A stretch of 64,000 nt of DNA, taken from Erinaceus europaeus (Eukaryota > Chordata > Mammalia > Eulipotyphla > Erinaceidae). The position numbers and the translations under genes were made by a program. The notes beneath the pieces are model-generated. The model made no database searches, had not been told where the DNA came from, and saw only the letters and a program-made list of their open reading frames with translations. Of the stretch, positions 31,090 to 41,269 are shown in pieces; within the stretch, counting starts at the first letter, position 1; each line of letters begins with the position of its first letter. Where the stretch lies: NCBI RefSeq assembly GCF_950295315.1, contig NC_080162.1, forward strand, positions 74,717,843-74,781,842, given 5' to 3'.

Positions 31090-31450
31090 GAATCTCCTGG
31101 ATTGCACTGGCCTCAGAATATACTTCAGTTTTGTAATTATAATGATGTTATTATTTCAAAAACTTTAAATCATCTTTCTTTTTCTCCACAGCACTCTCAC
31201 AGCAAATCCTATAGGATCTCCCTTTAAACTGTCATTTCAAATCTGACGTCGCCTTGTCTGCTTTCTCCATTAGGTTCTTCCAGGCTTCCTCATGGTCATC
31301 CCATTTCTACCTGTGTCCTAAAAGAGCCAGAGCCAGCCTGTCCCCCTCTCAAATGAAAGTCTTTGCAGGCAAGGGCTTTGTTTACTGCAGAACCTCAGAG
31401 TCCATGACTGTGACTCTGCAAAAGTAGGGCTCAGTAAATACTTGCTGAGT
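31090..31450 (+). repeat. L2 3' region
   Basis: tcatttcaaatctgacgtcg, agtctttgcaggcaagggct and agggctcagtaaatacttgc follow L2 order. Confidence 0.6.
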
Positions 31451-31707
31451 GTTTCTTTTGCCAAGTGGCTGTTTCTCCCACTAGAGTGTCAGTTCAGGAG
31501 AGCAAGGGTTTTCTGTTCTCTGCACACATAGCCCCAGTGTGGAGAAATTCAGGTCAAGATAGAGGAAGGGACTTGTGTAATATCTTACCCCATGACAGCA
31601 GGGCCGACACCAGCACTGAGATCACCTCGAGCATCTGCAACAGCCCCTCTCATCCCTCCCCCCAAGCACAAGACAGCCCAGGCCCTTTGTTCACTGATTC
31701 AACATAG

Positions 31708-31713
31708 TTTATT
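31708..31713 (-). promoter_or_regulatory. BCL2L1 polyadenylation signal (AATAAA)
   Basis: Reads AATAAA on the minus strand, ~1.5 kb after the stop codon. It lies at the edge between repeat-free 3'UTR and ordinary intergenic sequence. Cleavage is expected near 31685-31695. Confidence 0.8.
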
Positions 31714-32241
31714 ACTGAACTGCACGTTCACAGTCACACAGACTATTTCAAAGAGCTGGAACAAGTGTGGGGTGGGGGTGGGGGGAGGGACAGGTGCCCC
31801 TCAGGAGCCAGGACCCCTGGATGGCTTCCCCGGACCAGGGCAGGGGAGGGAGCGTCAGGCTGTTCAATCTCTGGGCACCAGCTCTCCACGTGCACACGCA
31901 CAGCAAGCCAGCAGCTCCTCACACATAAATACAGACACTCTTAACAAAAATAGTATATCATCTTCACAAGGAATAAAAACTAGTCTTGAATATGTACAGC
32001 AGAGAGCCCAGGGTGGCCAGGGCTAGGCTGGGACCCCTAGGGATGAGACAGGCCATGGGTGGAGCAGAGGAGAGAGGGAGGCCTGAGAGGGACTCCTGGC
32101 CAGGCCACTCTAACCTTGGTAGCCCGGCTGCCCAGGCTGAATGGGGGTGGGGTACAAATCTGTTTGGCCAGGCAGGACTGGCCTTCCAGCCAGCCTTACC
32201 TCTATCCTCTGCTTGAGGCTCTCATTTCTGCCCTTCCTGCC

Positions 32242-32249
32242 TGAGGTAG
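32242..32249 (-). promoter_or_regulatory. let-7 seed match in BCL2L1 3'UTR
   Basis: The mRNA sense reads CTACCTCA, the full 8-mer complement of the let-7 seed. Repression of Bcl-xL by let-7 family members is reported in human cells. That this is the orthologous site is inference. Confidence 0.55.
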
Positions 32250-33218
32250 GGAAGACCCTAGGGCTTCCACAGCTGCTCCCTTTAGCTCTCCTTTACTTTT
32301 GGGCTGAGGCCTTGAACTCTGGACCCCATGGGCAGCAGCCCAAAGCCAAGATGTCACAGGCTGATCTCCTTGCAGGAAGGGAGGCAGCTGAGGCCATAAA
32401 CAGCTCTGGGACACCTGTCTTGGGCCCAGTTGGTCCCTCAGTCATGGTTATGGGAGCCAGGGGAAGGGAAAGGAACTGGGGTGGTGCTAAACTGCAAGGG
32501 CCTCCTTAGCTTTGGCATAGGGTACTTCCTGCAGCTACAGATCCCTCCCTCCTGAGTGGGACTGACCTCCAGCCAGAGGTCTCTGGAGGACATTGGGACT
32601 GGGGGGAAGGGACTTTGGCCAGGTCAGAGGTGGGGATGGGGTCCTGGTCCTTGCTTCTTTATCCCAAGCAGACTGAATCCCTAGTCAGAAGTGGCCCCTA
32701 CTCGACTCTTGGGGAGTGGGGATGAAAGGAAAGGGATCCCAGGTCCTGGGGTATAGAGCTAGATAGGAAATGATCAATTCTGAGGCCACAAACATCAAAA
32801 CGAAGGCAATCTAGTCTCTTTCTGGGGAAAAAAGGTCAGAAAACTCTCCAGCTCCCTGGCAGGAAAGCCTTCTTGGAGAGGCTAAGGGAAAAGTGGGTTC
32901 CACCAATCAGGTAAGGCCCTCCAGCCCCCAGCCACAACCCCCGCCACACTTGCCAGCTTCCATGGGGAAGATTTTGGGAAAACTTTGTGGTTTTTGAGGA
33001 CAGAAGAACAGATGAATTGTAGGGGAAGGTGGCTGTCAGAGAAGCGTGGTAAATTCTAGAAAACTAACTGCGGGGGGGAAAAGGTCTAGGGCCAACCCTG
33101 TTATGGGTGGGTGGCTGTGGGCTGTATGTAGTAGTTCTCCTGGTGGCAATGGTGGTTGGATGGGGATGTGGTGGGGACAGGAGTGGGGTAGGAGGGTAAG
33201 TGGGTAGTCAGTGTCTGG

Positions 33219-33356
33219 TCATTTTCGACTGAAGAGTGAGCCCAGCATAACCAAGCCAGCCACAGTCACGCCCGTCAGGAACCAGCGGTTGAAGCGCTCC
33301 TGTCCCTTTCGGCTCTCAGCTGCTGCATTGTTCCCATAGAGTTCCACAAAAGTGTC
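33219..33356 (-). CDS. BCL2L1: BCL2L1 terminal coding exon (end of BH2, linker, membrane anchor)
   Basis: Encodes the last 45 residues of Bcl-x. Bcl-xL blocks apoptosis by binding BAX, BAK and BH3-only proteins at the outer mitochondrial membrane. On the minus strand a tttctctccctgcag-type acceptor precedes GAC at 33356, in phase 0, exactly where human exon 3 starts (..GGW|DTF). The translation begins DTFVELYGNNAAAESRKGQE, continues RFNRWFLTGVTVAGLVMLG and ends SLFSRK, with TGA at 33219-33221. DTFVELYG completes BH2. The hydrophobic stretch WFLTGVTVAGLVMLGSLF is the C-terminal anchor, with SRK as the polar end. It differs from human only by conservative changes in the anchor (Met to Val, Val to Leu, Leu to Met). 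The exon holding BH4, BH3, BH1 and the Bcl-xS/xL splice choice is beyond the right edge of the window. Confidence 0.97.
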   Translation of the reverse strand, partial: DTFVELYGNNAAAESRKGQERFNRWFLTGVTVAGLVMLGSLFSRK

Positions 33357-34224
33357 CTGCAGGGAGAGAAAAGAGAAGGGAAGATGCTGTGTGAGTGCTA
33401 GAACAGTCATGTCAATGGATGTGAGGAAGGAAGTCATCCACACGTAATGGTCTTGGTGACCTAGTAGAAATATGTAGTCATCAGTACCCACTCTGGGTCA
33501 GATAAAGGTTATGGGTGGCCCTCATTCTCCCACTCTCCATCCCCTTCTGGGGGATCATTTAACCATTTTATTGCCAAGAAAACATGCAGAGTGAGGAAAG
33601 AACTTTTTCCAAAGTTTGAGAACTATGGAGTAGTCCTCTAAAACCTGGGGGGGGGGGGAAAGTGTCAGGCAGGGAACTGACAGAAGGTTGGGTAGCTGGC
33701 AAGGGCAGAAGAGGAGATAGAGAGATGAGGCTACAGGGGTCAGTGGGAACCAAACGTGTGGTCTGGAAGCCATAGAGGAGCCTGGAGCTAAGTCAGAGTG
33801 TACTGACCTCTGCCTTTTCCACAGCTTCACTAGAGCAAGGTAAGGAGAGAAGAAAAGGGAGGGGGATAAATTCACAGACTGCTTCTGCTAGAGTAGATCT
33901 GGGATTCTGTCAGAGGCTCCTTCTTCTTCTGAAAGAGATCTGTACAAGGCAGGCTAACAGAAAGGCAGTGCAGGGCAGAGTAGGGAGGATTATAGCGCTG
34001 CAGGACTGGTATATGTGGGCATCTATGCCCCTACCCTTTACCCCAAAGGGCATGACTCCAGTAGCAGGAGGAGGAGGAGGTGAATAAGAGCTCCTTACCC
34101 TGAGACTAGTCAGGAGGGAAGCACATGATACAGGGAAGGAGGGGCTGTGGGTTAAATTAGTTCAGGGCAAAGCCAATTTTGTGGGGCAAGGAGAGGGGAG
34201 CCTGCAGTTCCCTGTAATGAGTAA
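33357..34224. other. Repeat-poor intron next to the BCL2L1 terminal exon
   Basis: No SINE in ~870 nt. A G12 run lies near 33645-33656. No recognised element. Confidence 0.5.
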
Positions 34225-34400
34225 GCTTTGCACCCCATTTATTCTTAATCCTCTCCACAATGCTGCAATTCAAGCTGTCTCTCCCTGATTACAGACAGGA
34301 AGTTGGGCGTCTGAGGCTCAAGGGACCTGATCAGATCAGGTCGATCACCCAGCTTTGTCAGTGGTAGAACCAGTATCCAAATCTGGGGTGTGACACCTAG
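34225..34400 (-). repeat. MIR fragment
   Basis: caccccatttattcttaatc, gggcgtctgaggctcaaggg, gtagaaccagtatccaaatc. Confidence 0.65.
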
Positions 34401-34438
34401 AAATAATTGTGCTGTGTGTGACTAAGGAGTGAATGGGT

Positions 34439-34590
34439 GGTCCAGGAGGTGGCGCAGTGATAAAGCTTTGGACTTTCAAGCATGAGGTCCTGAGTTCGAT
34501 CTCCAGCAGCACATATGCCAGAGTGATGTCTGGTTCTTTCTCTCTCCTCCTTTCTCATTAATAAATAAAAATTCTTTAAAAAAAAAAAAT
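34439..34590 (+). mobile_element. SINE-B with TSD
   Basis: gagtgaatgggt before and gagtgaacgggt after. Body close to consensus (gtcctgagttcgatctccag). Confidence 0.93.
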
Positions 34591-34599
34591 GAGTGAACG

Positions 34600-34900
34600 G
34601 GTCACTGGCTGGCTCCTGAGATCACGTTCATGTCACTCCTCTAAGAGTGGAGGCAACAACCTCAGGCAGAGTCTGCCATCTATAACTGACCCCCCCCAGG
34701 CTGCACCCAACCAATCTGCTTCACTGTGTTACCTGTCTGACCACGATTCTAGCCTTGCTGACCCCCCTCAGTTCATGCTCTACCCAGAAGACCAAATCAT
34801 GGTACCTCTGTGCTTCAAATCTCTAGCAGCTCTCCCTTCGACCTAAACAGCCAGAGTGACTTCTGCTCAGATCCCTGGTATTTAGCAGAGTGCCACATGT
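34600..34900 (+). repeat. L2 fragment
   Basis: atcacgttcatgtcactcct, cagagtctgccatctataac and tgcttcaaatctctagcagc fit the L2 'drug out in pieces' order upstream of the 35080 piece. Confidence 0.45.
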
Positions 34901-35079
34901 ACTCAGCTGCCAGCTTCACTGAAAGAATCCTTAATTTTATAAAGATGTTAGGGATGCAAAACCCAGAGGCCCCACCACCTATCAGGAAAAGCAATTCAGA
35001 TCACATTAGTCCAGATTCACAAGTGTCTCAAGGTCTCCCAGCTTAGTATAGCTAGCAAAGTCTAGCAGGAACTGGACTG

Positions 35080-35329
35080 CACCAACTTCTTGTTGTTCCT
35101 TGAATATCTGCTGAGCTTGGAAGTTTGCTGCTCTAACTGTCTAGACCTCTTAACCCTAAATTATCTGTCATTTGCCCCACTCTCTTGTTTCGCTCCCAAC
35201 TCAAATGCCATCTCCTCAGGGATGCACTTCCTGGCCACCTTGCCTACAATGATATTAATCCATCTCATTCTGTGTATCCCTCCCTTTCTTTGCATTACTC
35301 TCCTCTCCAGCATTTTTCACAATCAAATT
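35080..35329 (+). repeat. L2 3' region
   Basis: cgctcccaactcaaatgcca, tctcctcagggatgcacttc and ctggccaccttgcctacaat are typical of L2. Confidence 0.8.
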
Positions 35330-35629
35330 ATTTTTTTTAATTTTTTTAAATATTTATTTATTTCCTTTTTGTTGCCCTTGCTGTTTCCATTGTTGTTGAG
35401 TTATTATTGTTGTTGGTATTGTCATTGTTGGATAGAACAGAGAGAAATGGAGAGAGGAAGGGAAGACAGAGAGGGAGAGAGAAAGACAGACACCTGCAGA
35501 CCTGCTTCACTGCCTGTGAAACGACTCCCCTGCAGGTGGGGAGCCAGGGGGTAGAATCGGGATCCTTAACACCAGTCCTTGCGCTTTGCGCCACCTGCAC
35601 TTAACCCTCTGAACTACCGCCCAATTCCC
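35330..35629 (-). mobile_element. SINE-A with TSD
   Basis: TSD cacaatcaaatt at 35318-35329 and 35630-35641. Inserted in the L2. Confidence 0.95.
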
Positions 35630-35694
35630 CACAATCAAATTCTACACATGCATGATTCCACCTCTCCTGGGCCAACTTTTTTATTCTTATAATT

Positions 35695-36060
35695 GTAGAT
35701 TAAAAAAAGAGAGGAGGTTGGGGTCAACGTGGCACACCTGGTTGAGTGCAGATGTTACACTGCACAAGGACCCAGGTGCGAGCTACTAATCCCCACCTGC
35801 TTTGCAAGTGGTGAAGCAGGGCTGCAGGTGTCTTTCTGTCTCTCTCCCTTTCTATCTCCCTCGCCCTCTCAAATTCTGGCTGGCTCTATCCAATAAATAA
35901 ATAAAATAACACATAAATAAATGTTTAAAAATAAAAAAAGGGAGGAGGTATCACAGCACCACTCCACCATCTGTGGAGCTTCTCCTATGCTGGGGTCCAA
36001 AGTCCGAACCCGGCGCATGGTAAGGAGCACACTCGACCAGTGAATTATCTTCCAGCCCCT
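35695..36060 (-). mobile_element. SINE-E host of a SINE-C
   Basis: The body resumes at 35948: accaccatctgtggagcttc-like sequence, gtccgaacccggcgcatggt, ending ttatcttccagcccct. Confidence 0.72.
35717..35932 (+). mobile_element. SINE-C inside SINE-E
   Basis: Flanks aaaaaaagagaggagg and aaaaaaagggaggagg. The first hairpin arm is deleted (cccacctgctttgcaagtgg). Confidence 0.85.
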
Positions 36061-36071
36061 ATACTTTTTAT

Positions 36072-36292
36072 CTGTGTTTTGCTTTTTTATTTTATTTTTG
36101 GTCTCAGGGCCTGGTGTGTGAGTGATATCACTGCTCTGGGAGCTTTTTCATTCAAGTAGAGGAGACTCCATAGCACCAGAGCTTTCTCTGGTGCCATAGC
36201 ACCTCCCACATGGTACTGGGGTTTGAACCTGGCCTGAGTATATGGCAAACCACACACCCTACCAAATGAGCCATCTCTCCAGCAACCCCTAC
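36072..36292 (-). mobile_element. SINE-E, long form
   Basis: tggtctcagggcctggtgtg module, caccagagctttctctggtg, gtttgaacctggcctgagta, gagccatctctccagcaac. Confidence 0.8.
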
Positions 36293-36294
36293 AC

Positions 36295-36412
36295 ATTTTT
36301 TTTCCTTCCAGATAGAGGCAAAGACTGAAAGGAAGCATAACACTGAAGCTTCCTTCAATGTGGTGGGGGTCAGGCTTCCATCCCCACCTCATACTTTTAA
36401 AAAAAAGAGCCT
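36295..36412 (-). mobile_element. SINE-E, worn
   Basis: aacactgaagcttccttcaa, tgtggtgggggtcaggcttc. The head is decayed. Confidence 0.65.
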
Positions 36413-36487
36413 CCTACTATACTAGTTGTGACCTGATGTGTCTGATGAAGACAGAAATTCTGTCTTCCTCCTCCTCCATCTCCCCAC

Positions 36488-36655
36488 CCTTCTCTTTTTT
36501 TGAAAGATAGAGACAGAGAGGTAGGAAGGCAGAAAGAGAGTGAGAGAGACTATAGTACCAAAGCTTCCTTCAGTGCAGTAAGGGTTGGGCTTGAACCTGG
36601 TCGCATACATGGCAAAGCAGCATACTGTCCAAGTGAGCTATTTTGCTGGCCCCTT
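36488..36655 (-). mobile_element. SINE-E
   Basis: accaaagcttccttcagtgc, ttgggcttgaacctggtcgc, gtgagctattttgctggccc. Confidence 0.85.
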
Positions 36656-36709
36656 CTCTTCCTCATCCTGCTTCTATATATAACTAGTGCCTGAGATAGC
36701 ATGTAGCAT

Positions 36710-36925
36710 ACGATTGGTGCTCAATAAATATGCTACAATGAAGGTATTGCGTGCCTGCTATGTGCCAGGCATTAACCTATTTCACTTCCCATCAGAATCT
36801 CCACCTACTTTGGGCCCCATTTCACAGCTGAGATAACTGAGGTTTTGAGTAGAAAGCTCTCTAAACCTGGGATCACCTAGCCAACAGATGGCGGAACTGG
36901 GATCAGTACCCAAAACTGCTTCACT
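36710..36925 (-). repeat. MIR, near full length
   Basis: gcctgctatgtgccaggcat, ccccatttcacagctgagat and gatggcggaactgggatcag in antisense order. Confidence 0.82.
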
Positions 36926-37108
36926 CCTAAAGCAGCATGGCAGGTCAAAAGGGTATGGAGTTGGGGTGAAGGTGGAGTCTCAGCAGCCAGTCTACTCTAA
37001 CTGTTCAACTTTGCTGCTGCCTAGGCAGGGCTGGTGTGGACGGGTTTCCTTGTCTCTCCCTCCTCATCCTGGCTAGTTCCTACAGATCTTGATGAGAAAG
37101 TTCTTCTA

Positions 37109-37151
37109 GGAATTTTTCATTTTTCTGGTCCCAAACTGTCCCAGGTAAGGC

Positions 37152-37184
<33 letters not shown>

Positions 37185-37232
37185 TTTTTCATTTTTTTTC
37201 ATTTTTCTGGTCCCAAATTGTCCCAGGTAAGG
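37109..37232. repeat. Local duplication around a CA repeat
   Basis: The 42-nt unit at 37109-37150 recurs at 37181-37232, 10 nt longer through an extra tttcattttt, with (CA)n between. Confidence 0.92.

Positions 37233-37288
<56 letters not shown>
37232..37288. repeat. (TC)n(AC)n microsatellite
   Basis: TC units followed by about 16 AC units at the end of the duplicated unit. Confidence 0.97.
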
Positions 37289-37290
<2 letters not shown>

Positions 37291-37299
37291 GACATGTGA

Positions 37300-38330
37300 C
37301 AGGAGCATGAGACAAATGATGCCCTGGCCAGAAGGTCCTAGTTATCCCAAGGGACCAAATGTTCTACAAGAAACATTATTTCACTATAAGTGAAAGATAG
37401 GGGCCTGGCTCCCTCTATGGGAACTTTCCTGAAGCAGAAGGCTGGCAGCCACAGGAAATTTTCAGCTCTGGGCTGGGTTGGAGTAAACAGGCTCTGTCTC
37501 CACAAGGGCACAAAGCACTCACTGTCCAGGAACAGTCATTCCAGGGTGGAGGGAACATTTCGGCACCATAAGAACAAGGCTCTGACCTGCCCAACCCCCA
37601 CTTGAATTCTTGGCCAGGACAACTTTCATCTCCATTTCAGGAGCGACTCTCTCAGGGAGGTGGAGCAGGATTCCCAAGGACTGTGGATTCTGGGGATTGC
37701 TTTTGCAGTGAGAGAGAGCACAAGTAAGATGGGGCGTGCTATTCCAGGGCGGGTGCTGGGGAGGCAGTGGTGTGGGTATATTTAGCCCACAGTTCACACA
37801 ACACACTGGGAAACAAACACAGCCATTTTCTCAGCAGGCGACTGCTCTGGGTAAATAAACAGGATTGCAGAGCAGCCTGTTCTGGAAAAGCAGAGATAAG
37901 CCCCCACTGTTCCTTAGTGATTCCCAGTGGCTTTAACTGGATGGCATGGTGGGCGAGGGTGAGATATAAGGGAGATCCCTGAAGCCACAGAGGTTTCCAG
38001 GAGACCCAGGCCCAAGACACAGAACCATCAGCTTGAGCTACAGCAAAGTGGTGACAAACTTCTCTTTGTAGATGTAACCGTTGTCAAGAGAATTCATGTA
38101 GGGGCTCACAGTCAGTGGGGACATGCAATGGCTAATGTCCTCCATCGGAGAATCATGAACACCTAGCCAAGCAGATACCATAGTTAGCAAGGTCAACTCA
38201 CCTGTCTCTTCTATCAGTAGTTTCACACAGCTAGTATAAAGACTAGACTAGAAATTGGGGTCTTCTGACATGGCATTGACCATCAGAGTTAGGACAAAAA
38301 CTGAGGCTACAACCACTATCAAAATACTCC
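37300..38330. other. Repeat-free intron block, candidate regulatory DNA
   Basis: About 1 kb with no SINE. Holds gtaaataaaca (forkhead consensus) at 37851-37861 and agataag (GATA consensus) at 37894-37900. Function is inference. Confidence 0.35.
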
Positions 38331-38511
38331 CTTCAACAGCCCTTGCTGCACAGGTGGAATGCCCTCACCCCATAGATTCCAGAGTGCTTCATGCCCCAAT
38401 GCCTTTGCCAGCACCATGTCCAGAGTAGACCAGGGTATCTGCTGGCCATTCTCTCCACATCTCTCCTCCTTCAGCTACCCAACTCTTACTCAACTTACAA
38501 AACACCCCTTT
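38330..38511 (+). repeat. L2 fragment
   Basis: gaatgccctcaccccataga, gcctttgccagcaccatgtc, tcctccttcagctacccaac. Confidence 0.5.
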
Positions 38512-38512
38512 A

Positions 38513-38627
38513 GGGTGGGGGTAGATAGCATAATGGTTATGCAGAGACTGTCATGCTTGAGGTTCCAAAATCCCAGGTTCAATCCCCTGTACCACCAAAA
38601 GCTACAGCTGAGCAGTGCTCTGGTAAA
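38513..38627 (+). mobile_element. SINE-D
   Basis: tagatagcataatggttatg, caggttcaatcccctgtacc, agctgagcagtgctctggt. Confidence 0.9.
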
Positions 38628-38628
38628 A

Positions 38629-38727
<99 letters not shown>

Positions 38728-38825
38728 AAGAAAGGAAGGAAGGAAGGAAGGAAGGAAGGAAGGAAGGAAGGAAGAAAGAAAGAGGAAGGAAGGAAGGAGA
38801 GAGAGAGAGAGAAAGAAAGAAAGGT
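38628..38825. repeat. Purine microsatellite (GAAA)n(GA)n(GGAA)n
   Basis: About 200 nt of pure A/G on the plus strand, grown from the SINE-D tail. In the BCL2L1 transcript it is a polypyrimidine tract. Confidence 0.97.
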
Positions 38826-38828
38826 AGA

Positions 38829-39112
38829 GGGAGTCGGGCTGTAGTGCAGCGGGTTAAGCGCAGGTGGCGCAAAGCACAGGGACCGGCATAAGGATCCCGG
38901 TTCGAACCCCGGCTCCCCACCTGCAGGGGAGTCGCTTCACAGGTGGTGAAGCAGGTCTGTAGGTGTCTATCTTTCTCTCCTCCTCTCTGTCTTCCCCTCC
39001 TCTCTCCATTTCTCTCTGTCCTATCCAACAACGACAACAACAATAATAACTACAACAATAAAAAACAAGGGCAACAAAAGGGAATAAATAAAATAAATAA
39101 ATAAATAAAAAA
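38829..39112 (+). mobile_element. SINE-A with TSD, near consensus
   Basis: TSD aaagaaagaaaggtaga at 38812-38828 and 39113-39129. Hairpin arms gcttcac/gtgaagc intact. Confidence 0.95.
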
Positions 39113-39214
39113 AAAGAAAGAAAGGTAGATAGGTAGATAGATAAATGGAACTCCACTTTGGAGTCCTATCTTTCAAGAGACCTGTTTCTGTTTCTCCTTT
39201 CTTCAACTTCAGAA

Positions 39215-39840
39215 TGAATGACTCCTTTCATTCATTAACATCAATATATCAAGTGTTTATCAAGCTCTCAGGCCAGCATTGGGGACAGAAGTGAATATGA
39301 CAGAGGATCCCTGCTTTATTGGAGATTATATGTTAGCCCTTGCTTTCTCCAAAGGAGTAGTAATATTACCAACAATGGTGTAGCAAGAACTACTGGATAT
39401 TACCCAATCTGCGACTCTCACACAGCCACAACACATAAAGAGATACATAGAACAGTGTGGTACTCAAATGTCATGGAAGCACAATTAGAACAAAAAGGTT
39501 TTAAAGGGACACTTTGGTGAGTGGGATGGTATTAAGGGAAAGAAGGTTGAGAGTCACTGTCCTAGTGGGAAGCAGAGAGGATAATAAGAAACAAACACAA
39601 CAATTTCAGAGATGACAGGGCTTTGAAGTCATAGGGAGATGACAGAGAAGACCTGAGGACTGATGCAAGCAGAATGGTCAGAGAAGATCTCTGATGAAGT
39701 GAGGTTTAAGCTGAGACCAGGATGAAAAGGTAGCAGTGGCAAGAAGAGGATAAAAATTCTTGGGTGAAAAAGGGCATGTTCCAAGAGAACCAAAAATGCA
39801 AAGAATCTAAAACAGAAAAGAGGCTGGACATTCATAGGCT
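39215..39840 (+). repeat. Old dispersed repeat, two pieces
   Basis: 39215-39330 (caagtgtttatcaagctctc, cattggggacagaagtgaat) and 39600-39800 (aggtttaagctgagaccagg) are successive parts of the same family as 5110-5305. Confidence 0.5.
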
Positions 39841-39852
39841 GAGGCACACCCC

Positions 39853-39856
<4 letters not shown>

Positions 39857-39897
<41 letters not shown>
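39857..39897. repeat. (CA)n microsatellite
   Basis: About 20 CA units. Confidence 0.97.
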
Positions 39898-39899
<2 letters not shown>

Positions 39900-40399
39900 T
39901 GTGTTGGCCTCCCCTGTTGGTGTGGACATCACCATCAACTGTAGGCAGGAGTCACATCTGACCCATGTCTGAAGTTAAGGGCCCATTCACACAGGCACAG
40001 ACTGACTTTGGTTAGATCTCTGCCCAAAGATAGCTAACTGAAGATGTAGGGCCCCCTGCAGCCAGCTATAACCTCTGAAATACCAGGGGGAAAGGCTCAC
40101 ACAATCATGCCCTGGGGGCAACAATCCAGGTGCCAGGACGTCATACACCCCTTCCAGAGACAGATGGTGCAGTCCCTGAGTCTGATCAGTTCCCCAAATC
40201 CTGCCCTCAGTTCTCATATTTCCATGCTTCTTCCAAGCAGCGGGGCTTTAAGCAGGCCAGTTAACTTCTCTGGCTCACAATATCCTTCCTTGTTAAATAA
40301 TAATACAACTATTATGGCAGCTGACCTATGCTGAATACTTCAGTGTTTTACCTATACCAGGAATTGGGCTGAATAAAGCACATTGTCCTGACTAAGCTA

Positions 40400-40540
40400 C
40401 ATTTCCTGATTACATGCACAATAATGTTCATTTGGTTACTTTTTGTCCTGTCTCCACCATAAGATGTGTATGGTTTTGTCACCTGAATCTCCAGAACCTG
40501 GTGCTATGCCTGGAATGCAGTATGTGCCATTCTAAATGAA
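40400..40540 (+). repeat. L2 3' end (or MIR-like)
   Basis: tgtcctgtctccaccataag, cagaacctggtgctatgcct, gaatgcagtatgtgccattc. Confidence 0.45.
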
Positions 40541-40548
40541 TCTATTTG

Positions 40549-41010
40549 AGGGGCTGGGCAGTGGCACACCCTTTTGAGCACACACATTACTATGTACAAG
40601 GAGCTGGGTTCAAGCCTTTGGTGGTAAAGGAGGTCTGCAGGTGTCTTTCTCCCTCCCTTTCTATCTCCTTCCCACCTCAATTTCTCTCTGTCCTATCAAA
40701 AAAAAAAAAAAAAAAAGAGGGGAAGGGGAAAAAAAGGTTCAGGTCCTGAAACATGATGGCAAAGGAGGACCTAGTGGGGGGTTGTATTATTATGTGGAAA
40801 TGTTATACATGTACAAACTATATTACTGTTGACTGTAAATCATTAATCCCCCAATAAAGAAATTTTTAAAAAGAAAGAAAGAAAAAGAGGAGGAGGAGGA
40901 AAAAAAAAAAGGTACATGGCCAAATGGTACAGGAGTGGAGTGGTGAATTCATAGTGTAGGCACCAAGCCCTAGTGATAATCCTGATGGGGAAAAAAATAA
41001 AACAAAAACC
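40549..41010 (+). mobile_element. SINE-C long form, cut by an L1 end
   Basis: Left 40549-40734 lacks the first hairpin arm. Right 40905-41010 has a worn 3' module (gaattcatagtgtaggcacc). Confidence 0.75.
40738..40875 (+). mobile_element. L1 3' end, very short insertion
   Basis: acatgtacaaactatattac, ttgactgtaaatcattaatc, ccccaataaagaaatttt: the terminal bases of an L1 3'UTR. Confidence 0.8.
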
Positions 41011-41269
41011 AAAGGACTTATTTCAGATGAACAAATGAAAGAATGAATGACCACTTTCACTTAGTCCTCATAACATTTATCAAAAGGCTTGATGTGAAGA
41101 TAGAGGATTCAGTGTTTGAGACTTTTCTGAGTTCTGGCTTCTTGTTTATTCAGCTAAACTAACCACCTCTTCCACAGCAGTTGTCATTACCTTGAGAGGT
41201 ACATGTCTCAGCTCTTTTTGTGGATTAGTTCATTTAACTGTCTCTATGCTGTCAGCCAGTGCTAACCGA

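Larger units (their letters stand above)
11691..31689. other. Intergenic region between convergent COX4I2 and BCL2L1
   Basis: Twenty kilobases between two gene tails. It contains no exon-like frame with conserved content. Repeats fill most of it. Non-repeat stretches over 300 nt are 12711-13742, 15140-15600, 19921-20340, 28348-28770, 29566-30125 and 30560-30930, and in these I see no gene. Confidence 0.75.
31690..33218 (-). other. BCL2L1: BCL2L1 3'UTR
   Basis: About 1.5 kb from the stop codon to the polyA site, close to the length known for human Bcl-xL mRNA. It is the longest repeat-free stretch in the window, which fits selection on an mRNA tail. It includes a let-7 8-mer seed match (32242-32249) and a C-rich tract in the mRNA sense at about 31768-31795. 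Frames open on the opposite strand here (for example 31592-32026) are not credible genes. Confidence 0.88.

Noticed and set aside
31592..32026. 144-codon plus-strand frame
   Set aside because: Antisense to the end of the BCL2L1 3'UTR, proline- and serine-rich by base composition, no homologue I recognise.
37150..37290. CRISPR-like regular repeats
   Set aside because: Mono- and dinucleotide microsatellites in a mammalian genome, with no spacer structure.
38359..38844. 161-codon plus-strand frame rich in Lys, Arg and Glu
   Set aside because: It is the purine microsatellite and SINE tails read as protein.
38829..38915. tRNA gene candidates in SINE heads
   Set aside because: They have A- and B-box-like sequences but no complete cloverleaf, and there are about 115 copies with 3' A-rich tails, so they are SINEs.
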